The translations under genes were made by a program, and so were the position numbers. Source: Pseudomonadales bacterium (GTDB lineage Bacteria; Pseudomonadota; Gammaproteobacteria; Pseudomonadales; Azotimanducaceae). Taken from it: a stretch of DNA of 47,867 bases. The stretch covers positions 1 through 47,867 of the forward strand of contig JAPYNO010000006.1 in the NCBI GenBank assembly GCA_028283025.1. Direction: 5' to 3'. Shown here piece by piece: positions 7,507 to 16,811 of this stretch; position 1 is the stretch's first letter; each line of letters opens with the position of its first letter. Under the pieces are notes generated by a model. The model did no database searches. It saw only the letters and a list, made by a program, of their open reading frames with translations, and was not told the DNA's origin.

Positions 7507-8534
7507 GGGACAACCCACCGAAAGGCGTGCTGAACCGAGGCTGGTCTGCGTCGGTCGGCGACTACGCCATCGCCGGCGGTTGGACGCGCAGCGGCGAGGC
7601 GCTCGTTGTCGCTGACGCTGCAGGTGGTATCTATGCGTTCGACGGCAAGTCTGGCGCACGCGCTTGGGTGTGTCAGGAATCCCACGATGGCGGTCTGCTC
7701 GATATGGCGATTCACCCGAGCGGCACTTCGTTCGCAACTGCTGGCCAAGACGGACGAGTGCTTGTCTGGGGCGTCGCCAAAGGCCAGGTGAAACAGTCCA
7801 TCGATGTTGGCAAAGGCTGGGTGGAGAACGTGGCATGGTCTCCGGACGGCCGATTCCTAGCGGCCTCCTGTGCCCGGCAGGTTGCTACCTTTTGTAAGGA
7901 CGGCAGCGAAGCTTGGCGGTCGGACGATCATCCGAGTACCGTGAGCGCAATCGCCTGGGCGAGCGCAGATGAGCTGGCGACCGCCTGTTATGGTCGGGTG
8001 ACGTTCTTCGACGCCTCGACTGGCGAAGCTGGCCAGACGCTCGCTTGGAAGGGATCCTTGGTGTCAATGGCGCTCAGCCCGGACGGCGATATCGTCGCCT
8101 GCGGCAGCCAGGACAACTCGGTGCACTTCTGGCGACGCTCCACGGGCATGGACTCGATGATGTCCGGCTATCCCGGCAAACCGTCGGCCTTGGCCTTTGA
8201 CGATGCGGGCACCCTCCTAGCAACCAGTGGAGGCCAAGTAGTCACGGTCTGGAGCTTCCACGGAAGCGGTCCCGAAGGCACACGTCCCGGCGCTTTGGAA
8301 CTTCATATTGAGTCCATCACGACGCTTGTCTTTGCCCGCCGTAGCATGCGCCTCGCTTCAGGAGGCCGTGACGGCGCCGTGGTGGTGTGGTCGCTCAGGA
8401 AAAATGGAGAAGGCGGTGCTATAGGCGCCGCCATGGTGGCAGGTGTTGTGGCTGACTTGCACTGGAGAATGGACGGACGCGCACTCGCGGCGCTCGACGC
8501 CCAAGGCGGTGTGACGGTGTGGCGAGTCGGATGA
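7494..8534 (+). CDS. WD40-repeat beta-propeller protein
   Basis: A protein of up to 346 residues made almost entirely of WD40-like repeats. About eight units are visible, with strands such as AIHPSGTSFATAGQDG, VAWSPDGRFLAAS, ALSPDGDIVACGSQD and LASGGRDGAVVVWS, enough to close a seven- or eight-bladed propeller. No signal peptide, so it is probably cytoplasmic. The ATG at 7494 overlaps the deleted GTPase gene by 13 bp; GTG 7527, 17 bp after AAGGGA, is an alternative. Co-transcription with two COG0523 genes suggests a scaffold for zinc-chaperone clients. This role is inference. Confidence 0.8.
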   Translation: MPDIRDNPPKGVLNRGWSASVGDYAIAGGWTRSGEALVVADAAGGIYAFDGKSGARAWVCQESHDGGLLDMAIHPSGTSFATAGQDGRVLVWGVAKGQVKQSIDVGKGWVENVAWSPDGRFLAASCARQVATFCKDGSEAWRSDDHPSTVSAIAWASADELATACYGRVTFFDASTGEAGQTLAWKGSLVSMALSPDGDIVACGSQDNSVHFWRRSTGMDSMMSGYPGKPSALAFDDAGTLLATSGGQVVTVWSFHGSGPEGTRPGALELHIESITTLVFARRSMRLASGGRDGAVVVWSLRKNGEGGAIGAAMVAGVVADLHWRMDGRALAALDAQGGVTVWRVG

Positions 8535-8584
8535 ATACGGACACGAATGGCGAATAGCCTGCACCGCAGTTGTTGTCAACAATG

Positions 8585-8605
8585 AAACGTTATAACATAA
8601 CGTTT
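8585..8605. promoter_or_regulatory. Zur-box-like palindrome before the TonB receptor
   Basis: A perfect palindrome with 9-bp arms around an AAC centre; the inner 19 bases are AACGTTATAACATAACGTT. It contains the same GTTATAACATAAC 13-mer found at 5087-5099. It lies 20 bp before the receptor ATG at 8626, in the 91-bp gap after the WD40 gene. The placement suggests zinc-dependent repression of the receptor and PepSY genes. Confidence 0.75.
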
Positions 8606-8625
8606 TTCATGCATAGAGCAATGCC

Positions 8626-10764
8626 ATGAGGTTTTTCAAGTTTCGATGGCGTGGTCACGCTAGGCTACTTGCAGCAGTAATCGGCTTCAGCCCTGCCTTG
8701 CAGCTACATGCTGAAGAAGGTGCCAACGTGGCAACCGAGGAGGCGAGCGCCAACGCCGAGTTCATTGAAGAAATTTCCGTCTTCGGTCAACAAATCAGCA
8801 GCCAAAACTCGACTGGTAGCCGACTGAACCTGAGCATTCTGGAAACACCAGCAACGGTGGAAATCATCAGCGGCAACAGCATTCGTGACCGTCTGGATTT
8901 GACCGTGATCGAGGCCGTTACCCGCATAGCTAGCTTCACCAACGAAGCTGTCCCCGACAATGGGGGTCAGAGCATCGCCGCACGCGGCTTTAGCGGCCAG
9001 GGTGCGGTCACCAAGCTGTTTGACGGCAGCAGCTACTTCAATGCGTTCAGCACCGTTACCTTCCCGTTTGACACATGGGGTGTGGAGCGCATCGAAGTAC
9101 TCAAAGGTCCATCCTCCGTGCTGTATGGCGAAGGCGGCATTGGCGGTGCGATCAACGTCATCCCCAAAAAGCCACAACAGACGTCGAGCCGAGACATCAG
9201 AATGACGCTTGGCGAAGACAACACCCTATTCGTGGGCGTCGGCCTCACTGGCGGCGTCACCGATAATCTGGCGTATCGCCTAGATTACAGCCACCATCAG
9301 TCCGATAACTGGGTTCACAATGGCGACAGTGAAGCGGATATGTTGTCCTTGGCTCTGAGCTGGCAGGCCAATGAGGCGCTCAGCCTGAGCCTGCGTTATG
9401 ACTTCGGCGACCAGGATGCGCTGAGTTATTACGGCATCCCGGTGGTCAATGGCGATTTCGCCCCTGGTCTTCTGAAGGCAAATTTTGAATTCGATGACGG
9501 CGAATCCCGTTATAAGGACCAAGCTGTTCGCCTGAAGGCCGACTGGGCGATCTCGGACTCGCTCGCCATGCAGGCCGAGTACTACCACTTGGCAACCGAC
9601 CGTTTGTGGCGCAACGCCTACTTCTCTGAACTGGACAGCGCCACCGGGCTCGTTCGGCGCTTATATCCTTGGGTCGGGGCCCACGATATGGAACACGACG
9701 GAGGGCGGGTCAACTTCGCGCTTGATAACACCGTGGCGGGCATGGGCGTGCGCACCTCGTTCGGCTTTGAAGTGAATGACATTGCCTTTGAACGCCCCAC
9801 TAATTTTGGCCCTGGCAATCCCAAGGGCGTCAATCAGTGGGCCGATTCCGATCTGGTCGATCCGAGTAACTTTGTGCCGGGCCGCTTCTCCGACGTGACA
9901 GCCTTTGAAATTGCGCCAGATGGTTTCTCCGAGGTAATGCACTATGCCCTGTTTGCCGAGAACCAACTCCGGTTCACCGAACAGCTCGCGGTTGTTTTCG
10001 CCTTGCGTTATGAGGACGCTGACACCGATTACAGACAAATCGGCCGCACGCCCTTTGAGCAATCCGCCGATGTGATCACAGGCAGGGTCGGTGCGGTTTA
10101 CGATATCGCCGATAACGCGGTGTTGTACGCGCAGTACGGCACCGGTGCCACCCATCCTAGTGGGGGCCTCATCAGAGCTGTACCCATCAATCGTGAAGCG
10201 AACTTCATCGAGAGCGAGCAGATCGAGGCTGGCATCAAGCAACAGTTGCTTGGCGGTCGGCTGCAATGGTCGCTGGCGTGGTTCGATATCGTCAAGAACG
10301 ATTTGATTGAGGACGACCCCGATTCCGCCAACCCGGATGATGTGATCTCTATTCCAGAACAGACCTCGCAAGGCATTGAACTGAGCTTTAACCTGCAAGT
10401 CAGTGACGTGTTGCAAGTCTATGGCAATGGCAGCATTCTGGAAGCGGAAACGGACACCGGCGCTACGCCCAACTACGTGCCTGAAGAAACCGCCAACATG
10501 GGACTGATCTGGACACCGAATGAGCGGATTCGAATGATTGCGGACACCCGCTACGTCGGTGAGCGCTTTCACCCGACCGTTCCCATTCCGTCCTATACGG
10601 TCATGGATGCCTCGGCCCGCATCAGCCTGACTGAACGGCTCAGCCTGACCCTCAAGGCCGACAATGTGTTTGACGAACTCTATGCGTCTGCCGAGAATTC
10701 CTCCACCGCTTGGCTGGTCGGCAAGCCTCGCACCTTGAGCCTGACGGCGGACTACCGCTTCTGA
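8626..10764 (+). CDS. TonB-dependent siderophore-type receptor, probably zinc-regulated
   Basis: A 712-residue outer-membrane receptor with an N-terminal signal peptide ending near LQLHA. The TonB box is probably EEISVFGQ. The plug domain (ETPATVEIISGNSIRDR, then GVERIEVLKGPSSVLYG and GGAINVIPKKP) is typical of siderophore receptors. A 22-strand barrel follows, ending with the aromatic residue of the signature TADYRF. The Zur-box-like palindrome immediately upstream implies zinc starvation rather than iron control, so the ligand may be a zinc chelate or zincophore. Substrate cannot be read from sequence. It is followed by a PepSY protein 7 bp downstream. Confidence 0.88.
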   Translation: MRFFKFRWRGHARLLAAVIGFSPALQLHAEEGANVATEEASANAEFIEEISVFGQQISSQNSTGSRLNLSILETPATVEIISGNSIRDRLDLTVIEAVTRIASFTNEAVPDNGGQSIAARGFSGQGAVTKLFDGSSYFNAFSTVTFPFDTWGVERIEVLKGPSSVLYGEGGIGGAINVIPKKPQQTSSRDIRMTLGEDNTLFVGVGLTGGVTDNLAYRLDYSHHQSDNWVHNGDSEADMLSLALSWQANEALSLSLRYDFGDQDALSYYGIPVVNGDFAPGLLKANFEFDDGESRYKDQAVRLKADWAISDSLAMQAEYYHLATDRLWRNAYFSELDSATGLVRRLYPWVGAHDMEHDGGRVNFALDNTVAGMGVRTSFGFEVNDIAFERPTNFGPGNPKGVNQWADSDLVDPSNFVPGRFSDVTAFEIAPDGFSEVMHYALFAENQLRFTEQLAVVFALRYEDADTDYRQIGRTPFEQSADVITGRVGAVYDIADNAVLYAQYGTGATHPSGGLIRAVPINREANFIESEQIEAGIKQQLLGGRLQWSLAWFDIVKNDLIEDDPDSANPDDVISIPEQTSQGIELSFNLQVSDVLQVYGNGSILEAETDTGATPNYVPEETANMGLIWTPNERIRMIADTRYVGERFHPTVPIPSYTVMDASARISLTERLSLTLKADNVFDELYASAENSSTAWLVGKPRTLSLTADYRF

Positions 10765-10771
10765 AACCACA

Positions 10772-12268
10772 ATGAAACCCCGAAGGCTGCTGTACCTCAG
10801 CCATCGATGGCTGGGGATTTTCATGTGCCTGTTCCTCGCCATGTGGTGCGTCAGCGGCGTGGTGATGATGTATGTAGGCTTCCCTGAACTGACCCAAGAC
10901 GAGCACTACGCTGGCTTGGAGCCACTGTCGGCTGATCGCATTCATGTTGGCCCCGAAACGCCACTGGCGCTAGCCGATTCCGAAGCCCACATCGAACAGC
11001 TGTTACTGACCAGCAGTGCCGGGCGGCCGGTCTATCTACTCAAGGTGGAAGGCATCTCATGGCAGGGCATGTACGCCGATACCGGCGCACGCATCGGGCA
11101 GCTGCCTGACCAAGCAGCCGTTGCGGAAGCGGTTGGCTTCTACAAGGCCCAACACCCCAACAAAACTGTCACCGGCGAACATCTAGGGCAACTGCACATC
11201 GACCAGTGGTCCGTCTCCGATAGCTTGCATCCTTACCGGCCACTGCACCGGGTGGCGATCAATGACGGCATGGGGACCGAGCTGTATGTGTCATCGCTGA
11301 CCGGCCAAGTGGTGCGTGACACCCGCCGCAGCGAACGTATCTGGAATTGGCTGGGTGCGAACCTGCACTGGATTTACCCGGTGCAGCTACGCAAGCATCG
11401 CAGCACTTGGGAGAATGTCATTATCGTCCTCGCGCTCTTAGGCTTGGTTTCCGTCATCACCGGCGCGATCATTGGCTTCACGCGCCTGCGACTGAAACGC
11501 AAGTACCGGGACGGCGCCTGCTCGCCCTATCGGGGCATGACCAAGTACCACCATGTGCTCGGCTTGCTGGGCTTGTTGTTGCTGTTGACGTTCTTGTTGA
11601 GCGGTCTGATGTCGGTAGGACCTTGGGGAGTGTTTGATTCCAATAGCAGCTTTGCTGAGCAGAGACAGCGCTACCAGCAGCAGGATGGCATGTTGCGGTC
11701 AGCGCCCGCCTACGCACGCCCCGAGGACATCAGGCAACTGATCCGCGAAAACCCGCGCCTCCCTGTCAAGCAGATTGCATGGCACTGGATTGGCGGCAAA
11801 TCCCATGTCTCCTTGCACGGCTCCGCGCGGGGAGTTCAGCACCTGCTCGCTGTCGGTGAAACGCAATCCTTGGCACAGAGAATCCAAGGCCACACGGCCA
11901 AGCTGATTCCAAGCAGCAGCATCTTGGACTGGCAACAACTAGACAGCTACGACCTCTACTACTCTTCCCACCACAACAGCTACCGCCCACTGCCAGTGCT
12001 ACGGGTCAAGTTTGATGACGCGGAAGCCACTTGGTTTCACATCGATCCATCCACCGGCCAGATTCTTAATCGCCTCACGGATAGGGACCGGCTGAAGCGG
12101 TGGATATACAAGGGGCTGCACACGTTTGACTTTCCTCTGTTGATCGGCAACCGACCTGCATGGGACCTGTGGATGATTTTCTTGTGCAGTGCTGTCTTTG
12201 TTTTTTCCGTGACATCCGTGGTGATTGCCTTCAAGCACCTTGTAAAAGGCTGGTTAAGCAAAGGATGA
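10772..12268 (+). CDS. PepSY-domain inner-membrane protein (PiuB-like)
   Basis: A 498-residue protein with four predicted membrane segments. The first begins SHRWLGIFMCLFLAMWCVSG, the conserved PepSY-associated start; two follow near the middle around the segments VIIVLALLGLVSVITGAIIG and HVLGLLGLLLLLTF, and one is near the C-terminus. The large periplasmic portions carry PepSY domains. Relatives sit beside siderophore receptors and are thought to help reduce or release metal from chelates in the periplasm. Here it follows the probable zinc-regulated receptor by 7 bp, so it probably processes the same metal complex. No strong ribosome site is seen. Confidence 0.8.
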   Translation: MKPRRLLYLSHRWLGIFMCLFLAMWCVSGVVMMYVGFPELTQDEHYAGLEPLSADRIHVGPETPLALADSEAHIEQLLLTSSAGRPVYLLKVEGISWQGMYADTGARIGQLPDQAAVAEAVGFYKAQHPNKTVTGEHLGQLHIDQWSVSDSLHPYRPLHRVAINDGMGTELYVSSLTGQVVRDTRRSERIWNWLGANLHWIYPVQLRKHRSTWENVIIVLALLGLVSVITGAIIGFTRLRLKRKYRDGACSPYRGMTKYHHVLGLLGLLLLLTFLLSGLMSVGPWGVFDSNSSFAEQRQRYQQQDGMLRSAPAYARPEDIRQLIRENPRLPVKQIAWHWIGGKSHVSLHGSARGVQHLLAVGETQSLAQRIQGHTAKLIPSSSILDWQQLDSYDLYYSSHHNSYRPLPVLRVKFDDAEATWFHIDPSTGQILNRLTDRDRLKRWIYKGLHTFDFPLLIGNRPAWDLWMIFLCSAVFVFSVTSVVIAFKHLVKGWLSKG

Positions 12269-12322
12269 ACATAAGCGGCGCAATTCTCTGGTATCTTGCG
12301 GGAATTGATACAGAAAAGCCGC

Positions 12323-14080
12323 ATGATGCAGAAACGAACATCTCAAACTCACGCAGTCACTCCAAGCCAGGATGGCTTTGATCACGAAGTCGATGTACTC
12401 GTCGTCGGCAGTGGCAATGGCGCGATGACTGCGGCGCTGTGCTGCTATGAGCTGGGCGTCACCGATGTCCTGCTGATCGAGAAGAGCGACAAGGTCGGTG
12501 GCACAAGCGCTATCTCAGGCGGCGGCGTATGGATTCCATGCAATCGCTATGCGAAGGCTGCCGGCGCCGAAGATTCGCTAGAAGACGCGCGCGAGTATCT
12601 GCGCCAGACCACCCCGTCGAACGATGTGCCGGGCGAGATGCTCGACACCTATATCAACATCGGCCCGAAGATGATCGACTTTCTGCACGAGCGCACGCGC
12701 GCACGCTACATGTCCTTAGCACATTATCCTGACTACTACACGGACATGCCTGGCGCACGGCACGGCCATCGCTCCATGGAGCCGGAGCCGGTGGACGCCT
12801 CGGAACTTGGTGGAGATTTCGTCCATCTCTATGCCTCCCACCACATGATGCGACTACTTGGTCGCATTCACTTCACCCAGACCGAAGCAGCGCTCTTGAC
12901 GGCGCGCCTGCCCGGCTGGGCGGGACTCACAATGCGACTTGTTGGTCGCGCCCTACTCGACTTGCCTTGGCTCATTCGCTGGGGCATCGCGCGCCGATTA
13001 TGCACCGGCTGCGCAGGCGTGGCACGGCTGTGGCTCTCGCTCAAGGACCGCCACATCCCGCTGTGGCGCGAAACACCAATGACCGAACTCATCACCGATG
13101 CGAGCGGCGAAGTCATCGGCGTGGTGGCTCACAAGGATGACAGCGAAATCCGCATCCGAGCGCGAAAAGCAGTCATCCTCGCCGCAGGTGGCTTCGAGCA
13201 CAATCAGGACATGCGCGAATGCCATCTGCCACAGCCGACGCGCGCCGAGTGGAGCGCTGGCTGCAAGACCAACACGGGAGACGCTATTCGCGAAGGCATG
13301 AGACTCGGCGCGGCGACGCGCCTCATGGACGGCGCCTGGTGGTGCATGACCTTGGGTGCGCCCGGCGAACCCTCACCGCGCCTCGCGGTCATGGAAAAGT
13401 CCTATCCCGGCTCCTGTGTCGTCAATACGAGCGGCAAGCGCATCGGCAACGAATCGCAGAACTACATGGCCTATCAGCATCAGCTTTTCGATACGCACTC
13501 CGATGACAACCCGTGCGTGCCAGCCTATCAAATTTTCGATGCGCGCTTTCGCAGCAAGTATCTTGCAGGGCCTTTGATGACCCCGGATGTCAAGCCTGAT
13601 TGGACCATCCCCAAGGCGTGGTTCGAGCAGAAATTCGTCGCCAAGGCCGATTCCCTTGACGAGCTTGCCAAAACGCTTGGCATTCATGCCGAGAACCTCA
13701 AGGAAACAGTCGCCAAGATGAACGACTATGCCGCGACCGGCAAGGATCTCGAATTCGGGCGCGGCGATGTCGCCTATGATCGCTACTACGGCGACCCGAG
13801 AGTGAAGCCGAATCCGTGCCTCGCACCGATCGACGAGCCGCCCTTCTACGCCATGCGCCTCGACCCAGGCGATTTCGGCACGCATGGCGGACTCGCAACC
13901 GATACCAACGCGCAAGTGCTGCGCGAGGATGGCAGCAAGATTGAAGGACTCTACGCCATTGGCAATTGCAGCGCCGCCATCCTGCCGACCTACCCAGGCC
14001 CGGGCGCAACGCTCGGACCCGCCATGACATTCGGCTATCAAGCGGCGCGGCATATTGCCGGTCTCGGCAGCTTAGGATGA
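12323..14080 (+). CDS. FAD-dependent 3-ketosteroid-dehydrogenase-like flavoprotein
   Basis: A 585-residue flavoprotein of the fumarate reductase/3-ketosteroid delta-1-dehydrogenase family. The FAD-binding dinucleotide fold is VLVVGSGNGAMTAA near the N-terminus, with KVGGTSAISGGGVWIP after it. The C-terminal YPGPGATLGPAMTFGY matches the family motif containing the catalytic Tyr and Gly of KstD enzymes. I use ATG 12323; the earlier TTG at 12296 has no support. Its stop overlaps the next ATG as ATGA, so it is coupled to the NamZ-like gene, which is an unexpected partner. Substrate is probably a ketosteroid or related ring compound, not demonstrable here. Confidence 0.75.
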   Translation: MMQKRTSQTHAVTPSQDGFDHEVDVLVVGSGNGAMTAALCCYELGVTDVLLIEKSDKVGGTSAISGGGVWIPCNRYAKAAGAEDSLEDAREYLRQTTPSNDVPGEMLDTYINIGPKMIDFLHERTRARYMSLAHYPDYYTDMPGARHGHRSMEPEPVDASELGGDFVHLYASHHMMRLLGRIHFTQTEAALLTARLPGWAGLTMRLVGRALLDLPWLIRWGIARRLCTGCAGVARLWLSLKDRHIPLWRETPMTELITDASGEVIGVVAHKDDSEIRIRARKAVILAAGGFEHNQDMRECHLPQPTRAEWSAGCKTNTGDAIREGMRLGAATRLMDGAWWCMTLGAPGEPSPRLAVMEKSYPGSCVVNTSGKRIGNESQNYMAYQHQLFDTHSDDNPCVPAYQIFDARFRSKYLAGPLMTPDVKPDWTIPKAWFEQKFVAKADSLDELAKTLGIHAENLKETVAKMNDYAATGKDLEFGRGDVAYDRYYGDPRVKPNPCLAPIDEPPFYAMRLDPGDFGTHGGLATDTNAQVLREDGSKIEGLYAIGNCSAAILPTYPGPGATLGPAMTFGYQAARHIAGLGSLG

Positions 14081-15276
14081 AGTTCGGAATTGACCGCTTG
14101 CTGGCGGAAAAGGACTTGCGCAAGCCCCTTCGCGGCAGGCGGGTCGCTCTGCTCGCGCATCCGGCATCGGTCACTGACGATCTCACGCACACCTTAGACG
14201 CGCTCGCGGCCTGTCGCGACATTGAGATCACATCCGCGTTCGGGCCGCAGCACGGCCTGCGCGGCGACAAGCAGGACAACATGGTTGAGTCGGCGGATTT
14301 TACCGACTCCGTGCATGGCATCCCGGTCTTCAGTCTCTATGGCGAGGTGCGTCGTCCGACGAGCGAAATGCTGGACAGCTTCGATGTCCTCCTAGTTGAT
14401 CTTCAAGACCTTGGCTGCCGCATCTACACCTTTGTGACAACGCTGCTCTACGTCCTTGAAGCGGCGGCGCAGCACGGTAAAACCGTCTGGGTGCTCGATC
14501 GACCGAACCCCGCTGGGCGCCCGATTGAAGGGCTCTCGCTGCGTCCTGGATGGGAGAGCTTTGTCGGCGCCGGCCCCATGCCGATGCGCCATGGCCTGAC
14601 GTTCGGCGAGATGGGGCGTTGGTTTATCACCCACTACGGACTTGATGTGGACTATTCGGTCATCGCCATGCACGGCTGGCGACCAGATGAGGGGCCGGGT
14701 TTTGGCTGGCCGCTGTTGCAGCGTTCTTGGGTGAACCCAAGTCCCAACGCGCCAACGCTCAGCATGGCGCGCGCCTATGCAGGCACTGTCATGCTCGAAG
14801 GCACCACCCTCTCGGAAGGTCGCGGCAGCACGCGCCCGCTCGAACTTTTCGGTGCGCCAGACATTGATGCGTGCCTCGTTTTGAAGACCATGAACGATAT
14901 GGCACCTGATTGGATGCAAGGCTGTACGCTACGCGAATGCTGGTTCGAGCCGACCTTTCATAAGCATGTCGGTCAGCTATGTAACGGCGTTCAAATCCAC
15001 TGCGATGGCAAGCACTACGATCATTTCGCGTTTCAGCCATGGCGGCTTGTCGCGCTCGCTTTCAAAGCGATTCGCAGGCTATATCCCGACTACTCGATCT
15101 GGCGCGACTTTCCCTATGAATACGAAACTGGCAAGCTCGCCATCGATGTGATTCACGGTGGTCCGGCGCTTCGAGAGTGGGTGGACGATGCAGCTTCCCA
15201 TATCGGCGACCTTGATCAGCTTGCCAAGGCCGACGAAACTGCGTGGCGTGAGAAGATTCAGTCTTTCTTGGCTTGA
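14077..15276 (+). CDS. namZ: DUF1343 / NamZ-like exo-beta-N-acetylmuramidase
   Basis: A 399-residue protein of the DUF1343 (GH171) family. Recognisable motifs are PQHGLRGDKQDN, DLQDLGCRIYTF, LDRPNPAGRP and SEGRGSTRPLELFGAP, all strongly conserved in the family. Characterised members release MurNAc from the non-reducing end of peptidoglycan fragments. No signal peptide is visible, so it may act on imported muropeptides. The ATG overlaps the stop of the flavoprotein gene (ATGA), and its 3' end overlaps the convergent PhoX-like gene by 19 bp. The murQ-nagAB operon 5 kb away supports a role in amino-sugar salvage. Confidence 0.78.
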   Translation: MKFGIDRLLAEKDLRKPLRGRRVALLAHPASVTDDLTHTLDALAACRDIEITSAFGPQHGLRGDKQDNMVESADFTDSVHGIPVFSLYGEVRRPTSEMLDSFDVLLVDLQDLGCRIYTFVTTLLYVLEAAAQHGKTVWVLDRPNPAGRPIEGLSLRPGWESFVGAGPMPMRHGLTFGEMGRWFITHYGLDVDYSVIAMHGWRPDEGPGFGWPLLQRSWVNPSPNAPTLSMARAYAGTVMLEGTTLSEGRGSTRPLELFGAPDIDACLVLKTMNDMAPDWMQGCTLRECWFEPTFHKHVGQLCNGVQIHCDGKHYDHFAFQPWRLVALAFKAIRRLYPDYSIWRDFPYEYETGKLAIDVIHGGPALREWVDDAASHIGDLDQLAKADETAWREKIQSFLA

Positions 15277-16775
15277 GGCGGCGCGACGGCATCAGCGATG
15301 TCGAACTCCCACACGGCGTCGCCGAAGCCGTCGGGAACAATACTGAGGTCAGTACTCGTCGGGTGCTGCACAGCGATGACAAACTTGGTCGGCTGTGTCG
15401 GATGAAAGATCATGCCTGTGGACTCGGAGCCTGCTACCTGCATACTCATAAAGTGATCGATGGATTCAGCGACGCCGTCATTGTCGGTGTCGCGCACAAA
15501 CCAGACATCGCCGCCGACATCGCTGCGGTTGGGCGCATCCTCGACGATATAGATATTGCCAAAGGCATCCTGGGCGAGGTTGTCAGGCGCATTGAGCACG
15601 CCGGTGGTGGATGGCAAGCCAAGATTCTTTGCTGTTGACCGGGAGGCAAAACTTCTCACATACGCCTTGTACTCGCCAAGCATTTCAATTGACAGCACCC
15701 TATGCTCGGCAGTCGTGGTGACGTAAAGCACTTCAGAACCGTTCTCTAGCACTCCGACCTCCATATCTTCCGGGCGGCCATAGGGCGTGCCACCGACATC
15801 GTCTGCGGCTGCGCGTCCGCCTCGCACAAGACTCGCATCGTCTCTTGGGTCGATGGTAGGCCCGTCGCGAAAAGGATCGGTCACGCCCGGCAGCGGCTGC
15901 CCGTCTTCATCGGTGATCGGCACCCAAGTCGCGCGCCCAAAGCGCGAGGCGCCCTGATTCACCTCTTCATTCCAAAACGCACTCGCATCGCCGCCCGTGG
16001 CTTCAAAGTCATCGACAGAGAGCACGAAGGTCTGTCCGCCGGCCGCATAATCGCCAAGCCGCTTCAGGTGCAGTGCATAAATAGAACCGGAATTCCATTC
16101 GTCGATGTAATAGATGACTCGGTTCTCGTGCTTGCGACTGAAATTGATACCCTCATGCGCGACGTTGGCAATGCTCTCAACGATACGATAGTCGATGCCT
16201 TCTTCGAGGGCGCTCGCTGTTGGGTCTTCGGGCGCAGGTGCAAGGGGATTGAGTATTTCCACGACTCGCCCGAGGCCAGACCATTCCTCGCCAAGCCAGA
16301 CCGTGCCGTTTGGCGTCCAGCGAGCTGGATCGAATGCCGCGAAGTCATGCGCCCAAGGGTCGCACGGCTCTGGTTCGCAGACGCGCTTGCCACCCGCCGC
16401 GCGGTCACCGGCAAAGAGCAGCTCGGTTGTGTCTGTCAATGTGTCGTGCCTCGACACACCGGCGCCAAACGGCGTTTCATGCGGGATGAAGAGAAAGCGG
16501 CCGGTCGGGTCGTAGGCCATCATGTCGAACATCGACGAGATATTGCCGGCATCGACTCGTTGGATGGACTGGGCAACATCTGCCTCGACTTCGCGCAAAC
16601 TGATCAGGTTGCGCCCGATAACACCTGCCGGCACCTGCCACGGCGAATTGAGCTCGTTCACATGGTTCGGCGATGCAACCGCTGTCGATTGCATCAGAGG
16701 ATTGAAAAAAGGGCCGGTGCCCGCCATCACGAGCGGTGTGATGGTCAAGGCACCAGCGAGTAGCGCAAATCTCAA
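15258..16775 (-). CDS. PhoX-like (DUF839) exported phosphatase-like protein
   Basis: A 505-residue protein with a beta-propeller-like DUF839/PhoX pattern, including HEGINFSRKHENRVIYYIDE, RPEDMEV and NAPDNLAQDAFGNIYIVED. PhoX proteins are calcium/iron-dependent phosphatases. Only a TTG start (16775) is available between the upstream stop codon and the domain; it follows two arginines (IRRLRFALLAG), so a Tat-like signal could begin slightly upstream with a rare start. It lies 36 bp after the TonB receptor gene and is probably co-transcribed with it, suggesting cleavage of a phosphorylated ligand. Activity is not certain. Confidence 0.72.
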   Translation of the reverse strand: MRFALLAGALTITPLVMAGTGPFFNPLMQSTAVASPNHVNELNSPWQVPAGVIGRNLISLREVEADVAQSIQRVDAGNISSMFDMMAYDPTGRFLFIPHETPFGAGVSRHDTLTDTTELLFAGDRAAGGKRVCEPEPCDPWAHDFAAFDPARWTPNGTVWLGEEWSGLGRVVEILNPLAPAPEDPTASALEEGIDYRIVESIANVAHEGINFSRKHENRVIYYIDEWNSGSIYALHLKRLGDYAAGGQTFVLSVDDFEATGGDASAFWNEEVNQGASRFGRATWVPITDEDGQPLPGVTDPFRDGPTIDPRDDASLVRGGRAAADDVGGTPYGRPEDMEVGVLENGSEVLYVTTTAEHRVLSIEMLGEYKAYVRSFASRSTAKNLGLPSTTGVLNAPDNLAQDAFGNIYIVEDAPNRSDVGGDVWFVRDTDNDGVAESIDHFMSMQVAGSESTGMIFHPTQPTKFVIAVQHPTSTDLSIVPDGFGDAVWEFDIADAVAPPQAKKD

Positions 16776-16811
16776 ACGACGAATAGTTCTGATTTGATCT
16801 ACCGACTTCTC

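Noticed and set aside
9661-10842. A 393-residue open frame antisense to the TonB receptor
   Set aside because: The plus-strand frame has clear receptor domains; the antisense translation shows no domain and low-complexity composition.
12296-12322. TTG 12296 as start of the KstD-like gene
   Set aside because: ATG 12323 lies just downstream and the extra nine residues add nothing conserved.
13373-14053. Long antisense frame within the KstD-like gene
   Set aside because: No motif and a fully supported gene on the opposite strand.
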